A stretch of 64,000 bases of DNA from Lutjanus erythropterus (lineage: Eukaryota; Chordata; Actinopteri; Lutjaniformes; Lutjanidae): assembly GCA_020091685.1 (NCBI GenBank), contig CM034595.1, positions 10,151,775 to 10,215,774 on the forward strand, given 5' to 3'. Positions 12,735 through 24,482 of this stretch are shown one piece after another. Below the pieces are notes generated by a model that was not told the origin of the DNA, searched no databases, and saw nothing but the letters and a program-made list of their open reading frames with translations. Within the stretch, counting starts at the first letter, position 1. Each line of letters opens with the position of its first letter. The position numbers were made by a program, and so were the translations under genes.

Positions 12735-13384
12735 TGTGATAGAGCTGGACAGATATTTTGGTCAGCCGGTATCAGCCTATCACAGGTACACTGGTCTTTA
12801 TCAGTATAACCGTATAAATTGTCCGAAATTTGCTGATATGAAACCTTTTTCTTGACAGAACATGATGCAGGTTGTTGATTATGTATATTTAATCCCATGT
12901 ATTGTTATTTTTATTATATTTTATATTTTATATTTGCATTTTAATTATGGTAATTTACATTTCTTTAAAATTGCTGTGAAAATTTCCAGCTTCAGTTAGG
13001 GTTGCAACTAAAGCTTACTTTCATCATTGATTATTTTCTTGATTAATCGATCAGTTGTTTGGTTTGTAAAATGGTGAAAAATGTAAATCACTGTTTCCAA
13101 AATTCCCAGGATGACTTCTTCAAATGTCTTGTTTTGCTCACAATCCAACACTGATATTCAGTTTATTCTCACGCAGGAGTAAAGAAACCAGAAATTATTT
13201 ATGTTTAAGAACCTGGAATCAAAGAATTTTGACTTTTTTTTTTTTTTGTTACTAATCTAATAATCTATAAATTGTGGAAGCTCAAAGCGCATTTAAGGCA
13301 TCATTGTAATACTGGCCGATATCAATCAATATCAATATCAGATTTTTTTTACTCCCAATATCGGCATTGCCCCTAAAATCTAGT
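12735..13384 (+). mobile_element. hAT-like element (GATATCGGCC family) split by a second MITE
   Basis: The left part (AGAGCTGGACAGATATTTTGG to 12860) and right part (GGCCGATATCAATC to CCCAATATCGGCATTGCCCC) are the two halves of one element. The insertion at 12996-13290 separates them. Confidence 0.65.
12996..13290 (+). mobile_element. hAT-like MITE nested in an older element
   Basis: Starts TTAGGGTTGCAACTAAAGC and shares GATTAATCGATCAGTTGTTT, TTCAAATGTCTTGTTTTG and GATATTCAGTTTATTCTCA with 10756-11090. Confidence 0.75.
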
Positions 13385-13799
13385 AGCCTAGTTTGTAATT
13401 CTCCAGTATTTCTGTTGTATTTGTATGATTTTCTTTCACTTTTAATTAACAGTATTGTGTAAAAAGTCTACAGTGACCTCAATGCACCTTTAAATGTCCC
13501 TTTAATATTCCTGCAGGGAGTCCCAACCTGCTTTTGCTGGGATATATTTATTCACCAAGCTTCTAACATGTATTCTATGGTAGAGAAATGGCTGATAGAC
13601 ATGTTGACCACTGGTAATGCTAATAGTAAAAGAGATAACCTCTTGGTAGTAGTATAACTACAATTAAGCGCCATAAATAGCACAGCAATGGCGAGTTTAG
13701 GAGGAACTACAACGACCCCTTCACCTGAATTTCACCTGCACCGTCTGGAAGCATCACAAGAAGCAGAAGCAGCATCAAAAAAGAACTGTTTTTAAAACC

Positions 13800-14170
13800 A
13801 TCCGGGCTCCTGAGCAGCACGCGCTGCACGGAAACACAACACTTTGCAAACATTAAACCTTTATAAGGAAACGACTAATCCGGCCACATCAAAATATAAG
13901 CCGGGTGAATGGGTTTCGGAAACAGCGGACACGCCGCCGCACGTCAGCCTGTACTTACTTTCAGAGGGACATCATGCGAGGAGCCGCTTCAAATCTATTC
14001 GGACACACGGTTTCAGTGTGAGAAGTGTTTCTTCATCAGGCGTGCACCATCGCGGGAATGTGTACACAGAGGCAAACATGCGGAGTCATTTGACCTTCTC
14101 CCAATAGGAACTACCATCCATGAGACGTAGGAGAGGGGAGGAGCGGACCATACCAAGCAGGCGTCCCAGC
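13800..14170 (-). promoter_or_regulatory. CpG-rich block, possible promoter or first exon
   Basis: This stretch is richer in CG dinucleotides than its surroundings (e.g. GGACACGCCGCCGCACGTC). On the minus strand a GTAAGT donor occurs at 13958-13953. No coding frame is convincing. It may be a non-coding first exon or an unrecognised repeat. Confidence 0.25.
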
Positions 14171-14179
14171 AAGGCGAGG

Positions 14180-14190
14180 GGGGGGGGGGG
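14180..14190. repeat. Poly(G) run
   Basis: An uninterrupted G tract of about 12 bases inside a GA-rich stretch. Confidence 0.8.
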
Positions 14191-16364
14191 AGAGGGGAGG
14201 AGAGGAGAGCTGTCATGTTGGGATGTACTGCAGGCATGGGAATGATACAGTAGATGCAGTAAACGATGGATGATGGATGGAATGGATGGAAAATAGAATG
14301 AAATAGCAGGGGTGGAGCAATTTAATTAGCAATTTGATTCGATTTCAATGTTTCCTCAGCTGCTAGACGTGAGCTCATATTCTGGTCCGAGGTTTCACCC
14401 TCCCATGCACTTATTTTTATAAATTTTTTTATTTATTTCAAAATGTCAACACAAACAATCAGCATCATACAAACAACAATGAAGAGTAACACGTTGCAAA
14501 AGACAATTCAAACACGAATGAAACAAAGTAAATAAAAGGAAATAAGTAAATAAAAGAAATAAGATATTTAGACAATTCATTTTAAAGCTCTCACAAACAT
14601 TAATAGCTTTTTTTTTTCCTCCGAGGAGTCAATTAGAGATACGTTTCACATCATTTCACATCTTCCATTGAAGCAAAGAATTGGACCTTACATACACTTA
14701 TGCTGCATTCCATTTATTTCAGAAAGAGGAGCTGGGCACGTTCCAGTAAACAAATTGGAAAGTAATGTTTTTTTAAAAAAAAAAAAAAAGTAAACAAGTT
14801 AGCTAGCCAGGTTAGCCATTGTTAGCAGTACCTGTTCATGAAAACACACTTTGCAGTATTTTGCACACACAAACACCACTGCAACATGTCCACACATGGA
14901 ATTTGGTCTGTATTGTGTGTATGACTGATTTAAGTAGACACAAATGAAGACAAAAGTACTAATCAGCAGCATACTGCAGCTTTCTTTGATTGTTGATGCG
15001 CAGTGCTGCCATGTGGATTTTGAGGTCAGGGGTTGGTGAGGTTCGTCTGACTTTCCGAGTCAGAAATCTGACTTCAGGTGGCGTTCCAGTTGAAATTTCT
15101 GACTGAGAACTCAGAAATTTTGACTACCCAGTAGAAACAGAACGCACAATTATTCAGCATTAACCTTAAATCTACCACCAGGGGCGTTTCTAGAGGGGAG
15201 GGGCACTGATCACCCCTGGAATCTGACTGGCCACCCAACATGCCACCAATATCGTCAAGTATGATTGGCTATCTGTCCAGTGGGAAGCGGGACCTTAGTT
15301 TCAAACTTAGTTTCACGAGTGAAAACATGCATTGTTTTCTTCTATTATTGTTAATTTATTTCATTGATCATGTTTAAAACACAGGGGAGGAGGGTACAAC
15401 ATGAGGATATACAAACAATGAAAGTACAATTATTACTAATAGCACCTATGGAATAGCAATTTTCATGGCACCTCTGCATAAGTCAGTGCCCCATGAGGAC
15501 CACCCGAGTCAAAAAGGTCTGGACATGCCTCTGCCTACTGCGCACCCCAGATGTATACACTATGTAATATCTCACAGGTGCTTTATTACAGGGTTTATTC
15601 AAGGCCCACCAAATAACTTTTCAAAAAGTATTGTAACAGCAACTTTAAAAAAAATAAACCACAAGAAAAAAACTTTTGGATATATATTTCTTTACTTAAT
15701 AATTCAAGTTTGGATAATTTATTTACATTATAAATTATATTTTATAATAATTTACAAAATAATTATATAAATATGATTTTTTTTCTGACATTATTCTTCA
15801 TCTTCCCTCAAATGTGCTCAACCTCCCCTTGTTGACTCTCACTTTGAAAATCATGCCCAATTTTTCATGACTTTGTCAATCAGTTTGTTCCTTATGATTT
15901 CATATTATTGTTTTTTGTTTAAATACCAAAGTATTGGTATTTTTTCAATTCTGCCTGTACAGTTTTACTGTAATAGATGGAACTATTTGCACAACTATTT
16001 TGAAGGAGAGAGACACAGGTACAGCAGACAGAAATTTCCTCTCAGTCTATTTTCATTTGATAGAATATGTAAATTAACTGCAACTTTCCTAAATAAAAAT
16101 CTGTTTGTTTGTTTTTTGTCTCAGATGACATTGAGATGAAATAGGTTTACATTTTGCTATGATGTTTGCTTCTTACTGTAATTTATTCTTGGGTTCCTGA
16201 GGGACTCCAGTCAGTAGTCCTTGTATATTAAACTGGTATAATGAGAGTTTAAGCTTTAATTTCATGCTGAAACAGAAACACTGTTGTCAAATTTATTCCA
16301 GTTGGAGGTTTCAGAGAAGAACCATCAAATTGGACATGATTGTGGAGGCCTCTTCTTATTCGAC

Positions 16365-16660
16365 CTTTACTTAACCAGAAAGTCTCTGGAGATACATTAA
16401 CTCTTGTATAAGAAGGACCTGGCAAAATGGCAGTGTAAGGTAAATAAGGCTATATAGCCACATTAAAAATGTAAAACATTCAACATACAGCACATAAACA
16501 TAGGATAGATGGAGCTTGAATATTTAAAACAGTTGAAAATAACATGAAGTCCAGGGTACATATAGAAGAAAATGCAGCTTTGCAAAGTTCAGAACCAACA
16601 CTGTGAAGATTATGTTGATGATCATACAGAGGAAGAGTTTATGAAGAACTGATGTAAAAA
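16365..16660. mobile_element. LINE-derived 3' fragment
   Basis: Contains TTTACTTAACCAGAAAGTCTC, AAGAAGGACCTGGCAAAATG and ACATTCAACATACAGCACAT, matching remembered fish L2-type retrotransposon ends. Truncated, with no reverse-transcriptase frame. Confidence 0.45.
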
Positions 16661-16689
16661 AAAAAATTAAAAGGTGCAGCAAAAGTGGT

Positions 16690-16865
16690 GGATAAAGTAC
16701 TCAACCCCAGCATTTGAGTAAAAGTGCAGATACTCCTGGTCAAATATTACTCAAGTACAAGTGAAAGTTGCTCAGTCAAAATTTTACTTCAGTCAAAGTA
16801 CTAGAATACTTGCTTTTAAAAATACTAAAATATTCAAAAGTACAAATTACCAAGTACATTTTCTA
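16690..16865. repeat. Dispersed AAGTACTCAAGTACAAGT repeat
   Basis: AAAGTACTCAACC, TTACTCAAGTACAAGTGAAA and CAAAGTACTAGAATACTTGC mark a common fish interspersed repeat; a related fragment is at 21780-21895. Confidence 0.5.
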
Positions 16866-17810
16866 ATATCAATACATTCTATATTGTTTTCACAATGCAC
16901 TTAAATAAAGCCTATAGAAACACTTATAAAAACTTCAGCATAGAAATACAATCAAAAACAAAAACGTAAATGAATTAAAATCACAGCTTAAAATTCAATT
17001 GAAGTCAACTGTAAGGAGTTCTCCAAATCTGTTAAATAACTGAGATTTCTTTCTGGCTTTGGGAGCGGTATAAACATTAATTATGCTGTATTTTTCATCT
17101 CATTAAAAACAATTAATTAAACGCCTATCAGAATTTATTTCTCTTTTTCTAATTATAATAACATCTTGAGATTTAATTTTTCCTTTCTCCTGCCGTCACC
17201 ATTACAGAGTTTGTTTTGACTGAAAGAGGGAGAGCTTGCTCTTGTTACAGAGCGCCTGGATGATGTATTTCTGCTTTTACATCAGTCCCAGTTGAGAGCG
17301 GGTACTATGATTGGCTTCCTTCTGTGAGGAACACAGTGTGTGACCACTTGCATTTTAGAAAAGAAAAAAACTGACTTCAAAGCTATGCTTAGCCTAATAA
17401 TGAGAAACAACAAGATTCCTAGAAATGTAGTGGAGTCAAAAGTACAATATTTGTCTTTGAAATGATGAGTGTCGACGTTCAAACTGAGCCTATGCAGTAT
17501 ACAGGATGCCACTATAATCCAGAGTAGAAAACTGCTGTAAATTAAACTGAACCAAAGCTCCATTCACCTCAGGGAGAATGTACAATATGTTTGTGCAGGG
17601 CATTTATGCAACATTCTTGGTGTGTATGTTGTGGTGTTCATGGGTTCATGACACTGCATGTTAGGGTACAAGGTGAATTTATTTATCATTACACAGCACA
17701 GGATTGCACAACAAGATCTGGTCGTAGTTCCATTTTTGCTGCTCACAGAAAACAGTGTGATGGACTTCAGAAATACCTAAAGAATAAATCTAACTACTGA
17801 CAGTCTGATT

Positions 17811-17925
17811 TCATTGTACATGTGTGCTGCTATGTCATCTGTGTTCTCTCAAATGCCTGAGACAAATTTCTCCTGAGGGATACAATAAAGGCTAATCTAA
17901 TCTAAAATCTAATCTAAAACTGCAG
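17811..17925 (+). mobile_element. LINE-like 3' tail with TCTAATCTAA repeats
   Basis: GTACATGTGTGCTGCTATG, then GGGATACAATAAAGGCTAAT and a short CTAATCTAAAAT tandem tail, as at the 3' ends of fish non-LTR retrotransposons. Only the tail is present. Confidence 0.5.
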
Positions 17926-18549
17926 AGTCGTTGACATCAGATGTCGAGGGACCATGACCCTTAGAATTAATTGATTTTTCATTGTTTTTTTTACAAACCT
18001 CTCACAGTGAAATATTCAGCTGACTTTTATTTATACTTTTGATTTCATTGGAGTGACATTTGTCGCCTCTGTGACTCTATAGATTTAATGTTTAATCAAT
18101 AAATATTAAACCATGTGATGTTAAAATGATTATTCACAAATAACAGCATAACTGTGAGACCCCTCAGGATTATTGTGGAGATAAATGACATTCTGCAGGG
18201 TAAAAAGGAGCAGTCAATTGTTGACTGTTTATAGGTCTATTAAACACACAGTATATATACAGTATACTATACTGGTATATTATAATGATATAGTAAGTAA
18301 AAGGGCACTATTAACTTCACACTGTAGCTCCCTGTAGAAATTTAATGTGACAACAGTGAATATAAAAAGTCACTAAACTGTCACTTGCCCCACAGAGATG
18401 CTATAAATCCTGACAGAATACCAGATATTATATCAACAGGTGACAAACTAAATAGCAATAAAGGATCTCTAAACTGTATTTAGTCATATTCAGTTTGTAA
18501 GTTTCTCATGAAGGGTTTTAGGGGCCGAAACTATATTTATAAATACAGA

Positions 18550-19020
18550 AATAATTCTGTAATTAAAAGCTTATATGAATGAATACCTAAATATTATGCA
18601 ACAAAATACTTGAATAAATGAATAAATAAATAATTTTATAATTTAATTAAGAAGATGACAGTTATTTATTTTGCTGCAGAAAGTTAAAATGGGTAAATTA
18701 AAGTATAAATAAATTACTAAACAAGCAAACATGTAAATAAAAAATGGGTGAATAAAGGAATATCAAAATCGTGTAATATTTCTGTATTCACTGTCCCATT
18801 TAATTTGTGATTTATTTATTTAGTGACAATTAAGCATTAAGTTACATAATATAATATTTATTCATGTATTAAAACTTTTTTTTTATCTAGTTATATTTTA
18901 GGCATTAGATTGTATTATAATTTATTTTTTCATTTATTAGAGCATTTTCAAATTATATTATTATATATTATTGTATTTGAGCATCTAATTATATAATTAT
19001 ATCTACATATATTTCTATAT
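18550..19020. other. Very AT-rich stretch
   Basis: Dominated by AATAAATGAATAAATAAATA, TTTATTTATTTAG and similar runs. No gene is visible and it may be degenerate transposon DNA. Confidence 0.6.
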
Positions 19021-20399
19021 TTAGTATTATCCCTTATTACCCTCCATAGTCAGACACTTGTATGAACTCATTATCAGAGACGAGAGTTAGAACCAGTTGA
19101 CCTAATGGCACACTATCAGCTCATGCAAAGGCTTTATGAACTACTTCATTTGGATTAAAGGTAACATCCTTGAGAATGTTATCACCAGCAGGTAATAGTT
19201 TTCCTCTGCAGAGTCATGTCTGTATGGGCCGACAAAATAAAGACCCTGGCAGTGATGAATGGAAAACACCTTGGGCCGTTGCTTTACATTAAACGTGTGG
19301 CCTTGTGAGAACACAGCCTCATATAAAGCGCTGCCTCCTGCCCAGGCGATCGCCCTCAGGCACTGCAACGTTGTCATCGTGGGTGCGGAGGAGAAAAGGC
19401 AATATAGATATCAAACTGGTTCGGTTGCAGAAGAGCATCCACATGAACATGTGAAAAGCACGCATTAGACGTGTATGTTTGCAAATACATTTAATATTTA
19501 TACTGCATGTATGTGTTGTTGTGTCACGATGGTGACGTACCGTCATGTATACGTTGTCGGGCAGATGAGGCCTAAGGCCAAATGCAGACCAGAGCCTCTC
19601 TCTCTCTTTCTGACCACACTGACAACACCAAGACTTTGTGCCCACTGAGTTGGAAACTGCATTTCTCAAGTATAAATGAAGACTTGTTACTGTATTGATT
19701 GATGGTGCACTCCAGCAGCGAGGGGCTAAAATCGATGAGCGCCACATGGAGTCTGAAGACTGAGGGCTGAAGACTGATGCCTGTGATGCCGACCCTCCTG
19801 AACACCCCAGAGCTCACTCATAAATAAATGAAGGAGACAGTGCATTTCCTAAGAAATAGCTTGCTTTGTCAAAGAAAGGGCCTCAGTGTACCTTTTCACA
19901 CAGAATCATATACAGAACAGGAAAATAAAGAATCATATGCTACACTTGGCATCTCACTACACCGCTCTGGTCTCAGTGAAACCTTCTAATCTCACAGTCG
20001 CTTCATTATCATGGCCACAAGGTGGCCACTGGGTGCAAAATTTTAACATTATTTTGTTTTAAAATTAAAAAATAGGAACATCACAGTTACAGTTCTGCTT
20101 TAAACTGTGAAAATGCTGTTATTCTCCACTTTCTCAACCTCTAATTTAAAGAAACATTTACAGGTAAGGACAACTGCTAACGTTAGCTCGACAGACCAAC
20201 CACAAACATTAGCTGCGCAGACCAAATGCTAACATGAGCTACACAGACCAACCGCTAATGTTAACAGTACATTCAAATGCACACAGTTACAGCTACTGAT
20301 CTAAACATGCATTCATGCATAACAAAGGAGAGACTAGTTGGACAAAGAATTAACCTACAGTGACCATAAAAGGCTAAAGAAATTCACCATATGTGGTAT

Positions 20400-20545
20400 T
20401 GAGGTGATCCAAAAGTAACGGGAAGTATTACAATACTTCAATATAGTGATACTTGGATTAGATTACTAATTACATTTTTTTAACAGTAATTAGAGATGGT
20501 ATCAGTATGCATTTTTAAAGTAACTCTCCCAACCCTGGTTGAGAT
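20400..20545. repeat. Dispersed repeat (TTGGATTAGATTACTAATTAC family), copy 1
   Basis: Shares GATACTTGxATTAGxTTACT, ACTxATTACATTTTTTAAC and the following TATTGGxAxxCATTTTT with 40850-40965. Confidence 0.6.
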
Positions 20546-20642
20546 ATTAGATATTCCTCACAACATAAGCCTATTTTTTATGAATCAGAGAATCCATTCA
20601 TCAGAAAATTAGTTAAAGAGGCACTTAATTGCAGCAATAACA

Positions 20643-20647
<5 letters not shown>

Positions 20648-20731
<84 letters not shown>
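20648..20731 (+). repeat. GT/CA microsatellite, about 42 units
   Basis: 84 uninterrupted bases of GT. Long enough to be highly length-polymorphic. Confidence 0.98.
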
Positions 20732-20732
<1 letters not shown>

Positions 20733-21779
20733 TTTTTCTCACACCCATCATAAAACTGTAAACAGTCTCGGGTAAATTAATTTGGCTTGAGACTTATGGA
20801 GAACCAGTGAGGATGAATTTCTCATCTGAGTGAGTTTGAGTGAAATTACTTCCACAACATCTCTTGTAATGTTACATAAAGCTCAATGGGACAGTTACAA
20901 TGAAAACTTCACGTGACTTTGAGCCTGTTGGTGGGAAACAACAGATCCACCTCAAAGTTTATAGGAGCTCACCTGACATTTGTGGGTGCAACAACATGGA
21001 AAAAACCATCCAGTCTTCAATTTTTATAAGATGCTTCTGTTGAGTTGTGTGTTGGTAGTGAAGCTGTGCAGCAGACAGAACACTGACTGCTGTCTGTAAG
21101 TGATGAAGAAATTGTACATGTTCTCCCTCTAGGCTATACAGAGCAGAGTGATAGCTTTTACAAATCTCCAGAGGGAAGAAAGGGGAATGGAAATGTTTTC
21201 TTCATTTGGCATCAGAATGATCGGAAGAATTAGTTCCCATCTGAGATAATTCACACCCCCTCAAATCAGATCAACAATTCGGAAAGTCTGTGAAAACATG
21301 GTGGACAAAAGGCAATATTTGGTTTACACTTTGCATGTACTGCATATCATTTTTTTTTCCTTAGATGTAATTTGTAATATCATATTAAGTTGCAACTGTT
21401 TCTGTTCATGTAGAGTGACTTAGATCTTGTTAATTAAAAGTTGTTCACTAGCCTTGACACTGATAGCAAATCAGGTAAAGCATTATTGGCCTGGGATAAA
21501 ATCACTTTGTATGTAATATAAGTAATGTTGTATGTAATATAAAATACATTTTATATGAAACCTCAAACTATCTCAGCATTGTGCTGATCTCAGCTAACCA
21601 ACCACCAGAGATGGGAAGTAACAATGACAAAAACAATGTAACAAGATCTAACAAAACAAAAACAAGATAACAGACAGGATGTAACAAGATATAAATGATG
21701 TAAAAGACATACCGAGACAAAACAGACGAAGAGGGAGATTTGAATGCTGAGAAAAGGTGAGGTTCAGCTAGTGCTGCAC

Positions 21780-21895
21780 AGAATCAGCACTTTTAGTAAA
21801 TAAGTTGAATCAATACTTCTACTTTTACCAGCCTTTTTTTTACACAGGTATCTGTACTTCTACTTGAGTACAGAATGTGTAGACTTTCGTCACTT
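21780..21895. repeat. Dispersed repeat (ACTTCTACTTGAGTA)
   Basis: ATACTTCTACTTTTACCAG and CTGTACTTCTACTTGAGTAC resemble the reverse complement of the family at 16690-16865. Confidence 0.45.
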
Positions 21896-22664
21896 CTGTC
21901 AATAACCCAGATGCTACACCAAGTACAACGCCAGGCCTACGATAACCTTATCCTATCCTTTGTAGCATCCATGTTGTTTCCACATTATTACTTAAAAGCT
22001 TATGAATACATCAGAGTCAGAGGAAAAACTTCCTAACTCATGAAATGGGACCATTGAGCAAGTGAATGCAACACAATAGTCTATGGCCATGCTCTGTGAT
22101 GAATGCTTTAGCCCAAATGCTAACATGCTAACATGCTCAATGACAAGGTGATCTTTATACTGTATTTGCAAAATATTAGCGGAATAGTAAGAACTGGAAA
22201 TCCTACCATTTTCTGACACCTGGTTGTCAGGTTGAATTATGCAGAGCTGCAGTTTCTTTTACAATAGAGAGTTTTGATGACAATGGCTCTGGAAATGAAG
22301 ATCCACTTGAGGCTACTGATGATGACAGATTTGTTTTTGTGCCAGTGGTTGAGATACTGTCCCAGTAGCAGTTAGGACTCATTTAGTTATTTCAACTGCC
22401 TTGACTTGCTGCAATAAAAGCACAAGTTAGTTTCCTGGCAAAATTTCCAGCTTTGGAAGCCAGGGATCACACTAACGTTGTACTTTGTTGAAAGAGCTTG
22501 GCCTTCAGCTGCTGCAGCCATAGCTGGAGGAAAGGAACAAGAAGCCAAGACTCCCAGAATAACTTAATTCAGAAATTCCCAAACTTGGAATTACAAGTTG
22601 GAGGCATACATGAATGTTTTTTCTCCCTCTTAACTATGGTCTAAAAAATATGACATGAATGTTT

Positions 22665-23560
22665 TATTTAGTATGTTAGTATGCAAACATTTGCTAACTA
22701 GAAATTCAGACTTTACAGGTGATACTGAAGGAAATGTCATTAGTTTTGCAAGTACAACTTAACACAAATTAAAACATTGTCCTGATGAAGGTGCTATCAA
22801 TCGCTAAAGTTATTACAATTCATCCTGAGGGGAGCATGAATATCTACAAAATGTTATGGCAATTCATCAGTTGGTATCAAGACAACTGTTTAAAAAACAC
22901 AAATTTCTATTTAATTCATCAATCACACGGCGGCCATTTTCCTCTGACATCACACTTGGGGTGGAAAGCTCAGATATCATACTGCTGTGTTCTAGGCTAC
23001 AAATCATATAAACAGAGAGAATCTGACAAATCTTAAGCATTTCACTGCTTCCTGTTTAATTAGCGACTGGAAAGACAATGTAAGCATCCAACCACTTCCT
23101 GGCTAACATTACTGCTTTGCAGTGATATGCGATATGAAGCGTAAATAAATACTGAAGCATCAACAGAAAATTAATTTACGCCTTTCCGGAAAATATTAGC
23201 TAGGAAGTGGCTGAATGCTAATGGATGTTGTTGTCTCACTGAGGCTAATGGGTTAGATACATTGCTTTAACTTGAAATGTGGCCCAACGTCGCTACAGAT
23301 TTTCATTCTTGATTGTCTTTTCAGTTGCTGATCACTCGTGAATCAGTGACGTGACATGACATGATTTGTCAGATTTCATATGACTTGCAACCTGGAACAC
23401 AGTGCAACATTTGAGCTTTCCAGCCTGAGTGTGATGTCAGAGGAAAGTTCCCGCAGAGTTTTACAGCAATCCATCCAATAATTTTTGAGATATTTCAGTC
23501 TGGATTAGTTGTGGACTGACCAACGTTGCCATCCCCAGAGTCATGGCTAAATACCACAGC
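22665..23560 (+). mobile_element. Percomorph-type interspersed repeat, interrupted
   Basis: The left half contains AAATGTCATTAGTTTTGCAAG and AAAGTTATTACAATTCATCC; the right half contains CAATCCATCCAATAATTTTTG and GAGATATTTCAGTCTGGAT. Both belong to one family that also occurs at 53400-54720 and 32360-32520. They are separated by the inverted-repeat element at 22928-23456. Confidence 0.65.
22928..23456. mobile_element. Inverted-repeat MITE nested in the preceding repeat
   Basis: 22941-22972 (starting CCTCTGACATCACACTTGGG) pairs with the reverse complement of 23412-23443 with about 29 of 32 matches. A further inner pair (CCAACCACTTCCTGGCTAAC with GCTAGGAAGTGGCTGAATG) shows it is a long stem-loop element. 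Edges are approximate. Confidence 0.7.
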
Positions 23561-24482
23561 TATTGTTTCCCTTTGAGCCGGTGCATTGTAACATCATACC
23601 ACCATTCAGTCAGGTGGATTTAATAAAGGCAAGCCAACATGTTGTGAGATATGAATGCCCCGGCAGAATTTGGTGATGGCCTTTGGTGATACAGATCCGC
23701 CCGGTGCGGAAATGTCACCCATTTAACCTGCTCTATGTGGCAAAACAGATGAGACAAACAGGAAATGGCTTTTCATCCACCTGCAATGCGATCTCAATTA
23801 CCATTTGATCTCATGTACATGTATTACAGTCTCCTGCGGGTACGTCAATGCCTCAATGTGATGTGGTATTTTAAAGGAATCAATTTTCAGGGCTTGAGAT
23901 CAAGCAGAGAGCCAAAGTGGAGGAGCATTGCTTGGGACAGAGCTGAAGCTGGCCACGGGGGAAGGCTGCAGAGGCATGTGAGAAATGTCATAATAATAAG
24001 TTATTATTTGCACTCAGACTGCTCTGCTTTCCATTTTTAATGGCTGTCTTATTCGATATGTGTTGTTTGGGAAAGGTGCCCTATGACTCAGGCTGAAATG
24101 CATTGTGTGAGACTGCGCTGAATGTCAGGGTTAAGGGGGAAGAAGCAACACTTTAAAAATGGCTTCTGCCTCCAGACATGGCACAAATGGCGAAGATGGT
24201 GTCAAGGTGACCTGGCTTTGAAGGAACGCCTGTTCTCTGTGCACTGGGAGTGTGAAGATGTTACATGTGGCTTTAAGGCACATGTAGCTTATGAACAATA
24301 TCTAATTAGAATAGCAGAGTGTACAAAGCAATAAACTGTAAAAAAACAAAAAAAAAAAACAAAACATGTTCTTGTTTTCTGGGCACTAAAGGACACGGTA
24401 ACATCATCTTAATACCAAAGAGGAGTACAAGACTCCTTTTGTCAGGAGCAGTCTGCTTACAACTATCATCACAGAACTATAA

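Noticed and set aside
13844..14237. Overlapping frames on both strands in the CpG-rich block
   Set aside because: GC-rich DNA gives stop-poor frames; none has family motifs. Kept only as a possible non-coding exon or promoter.
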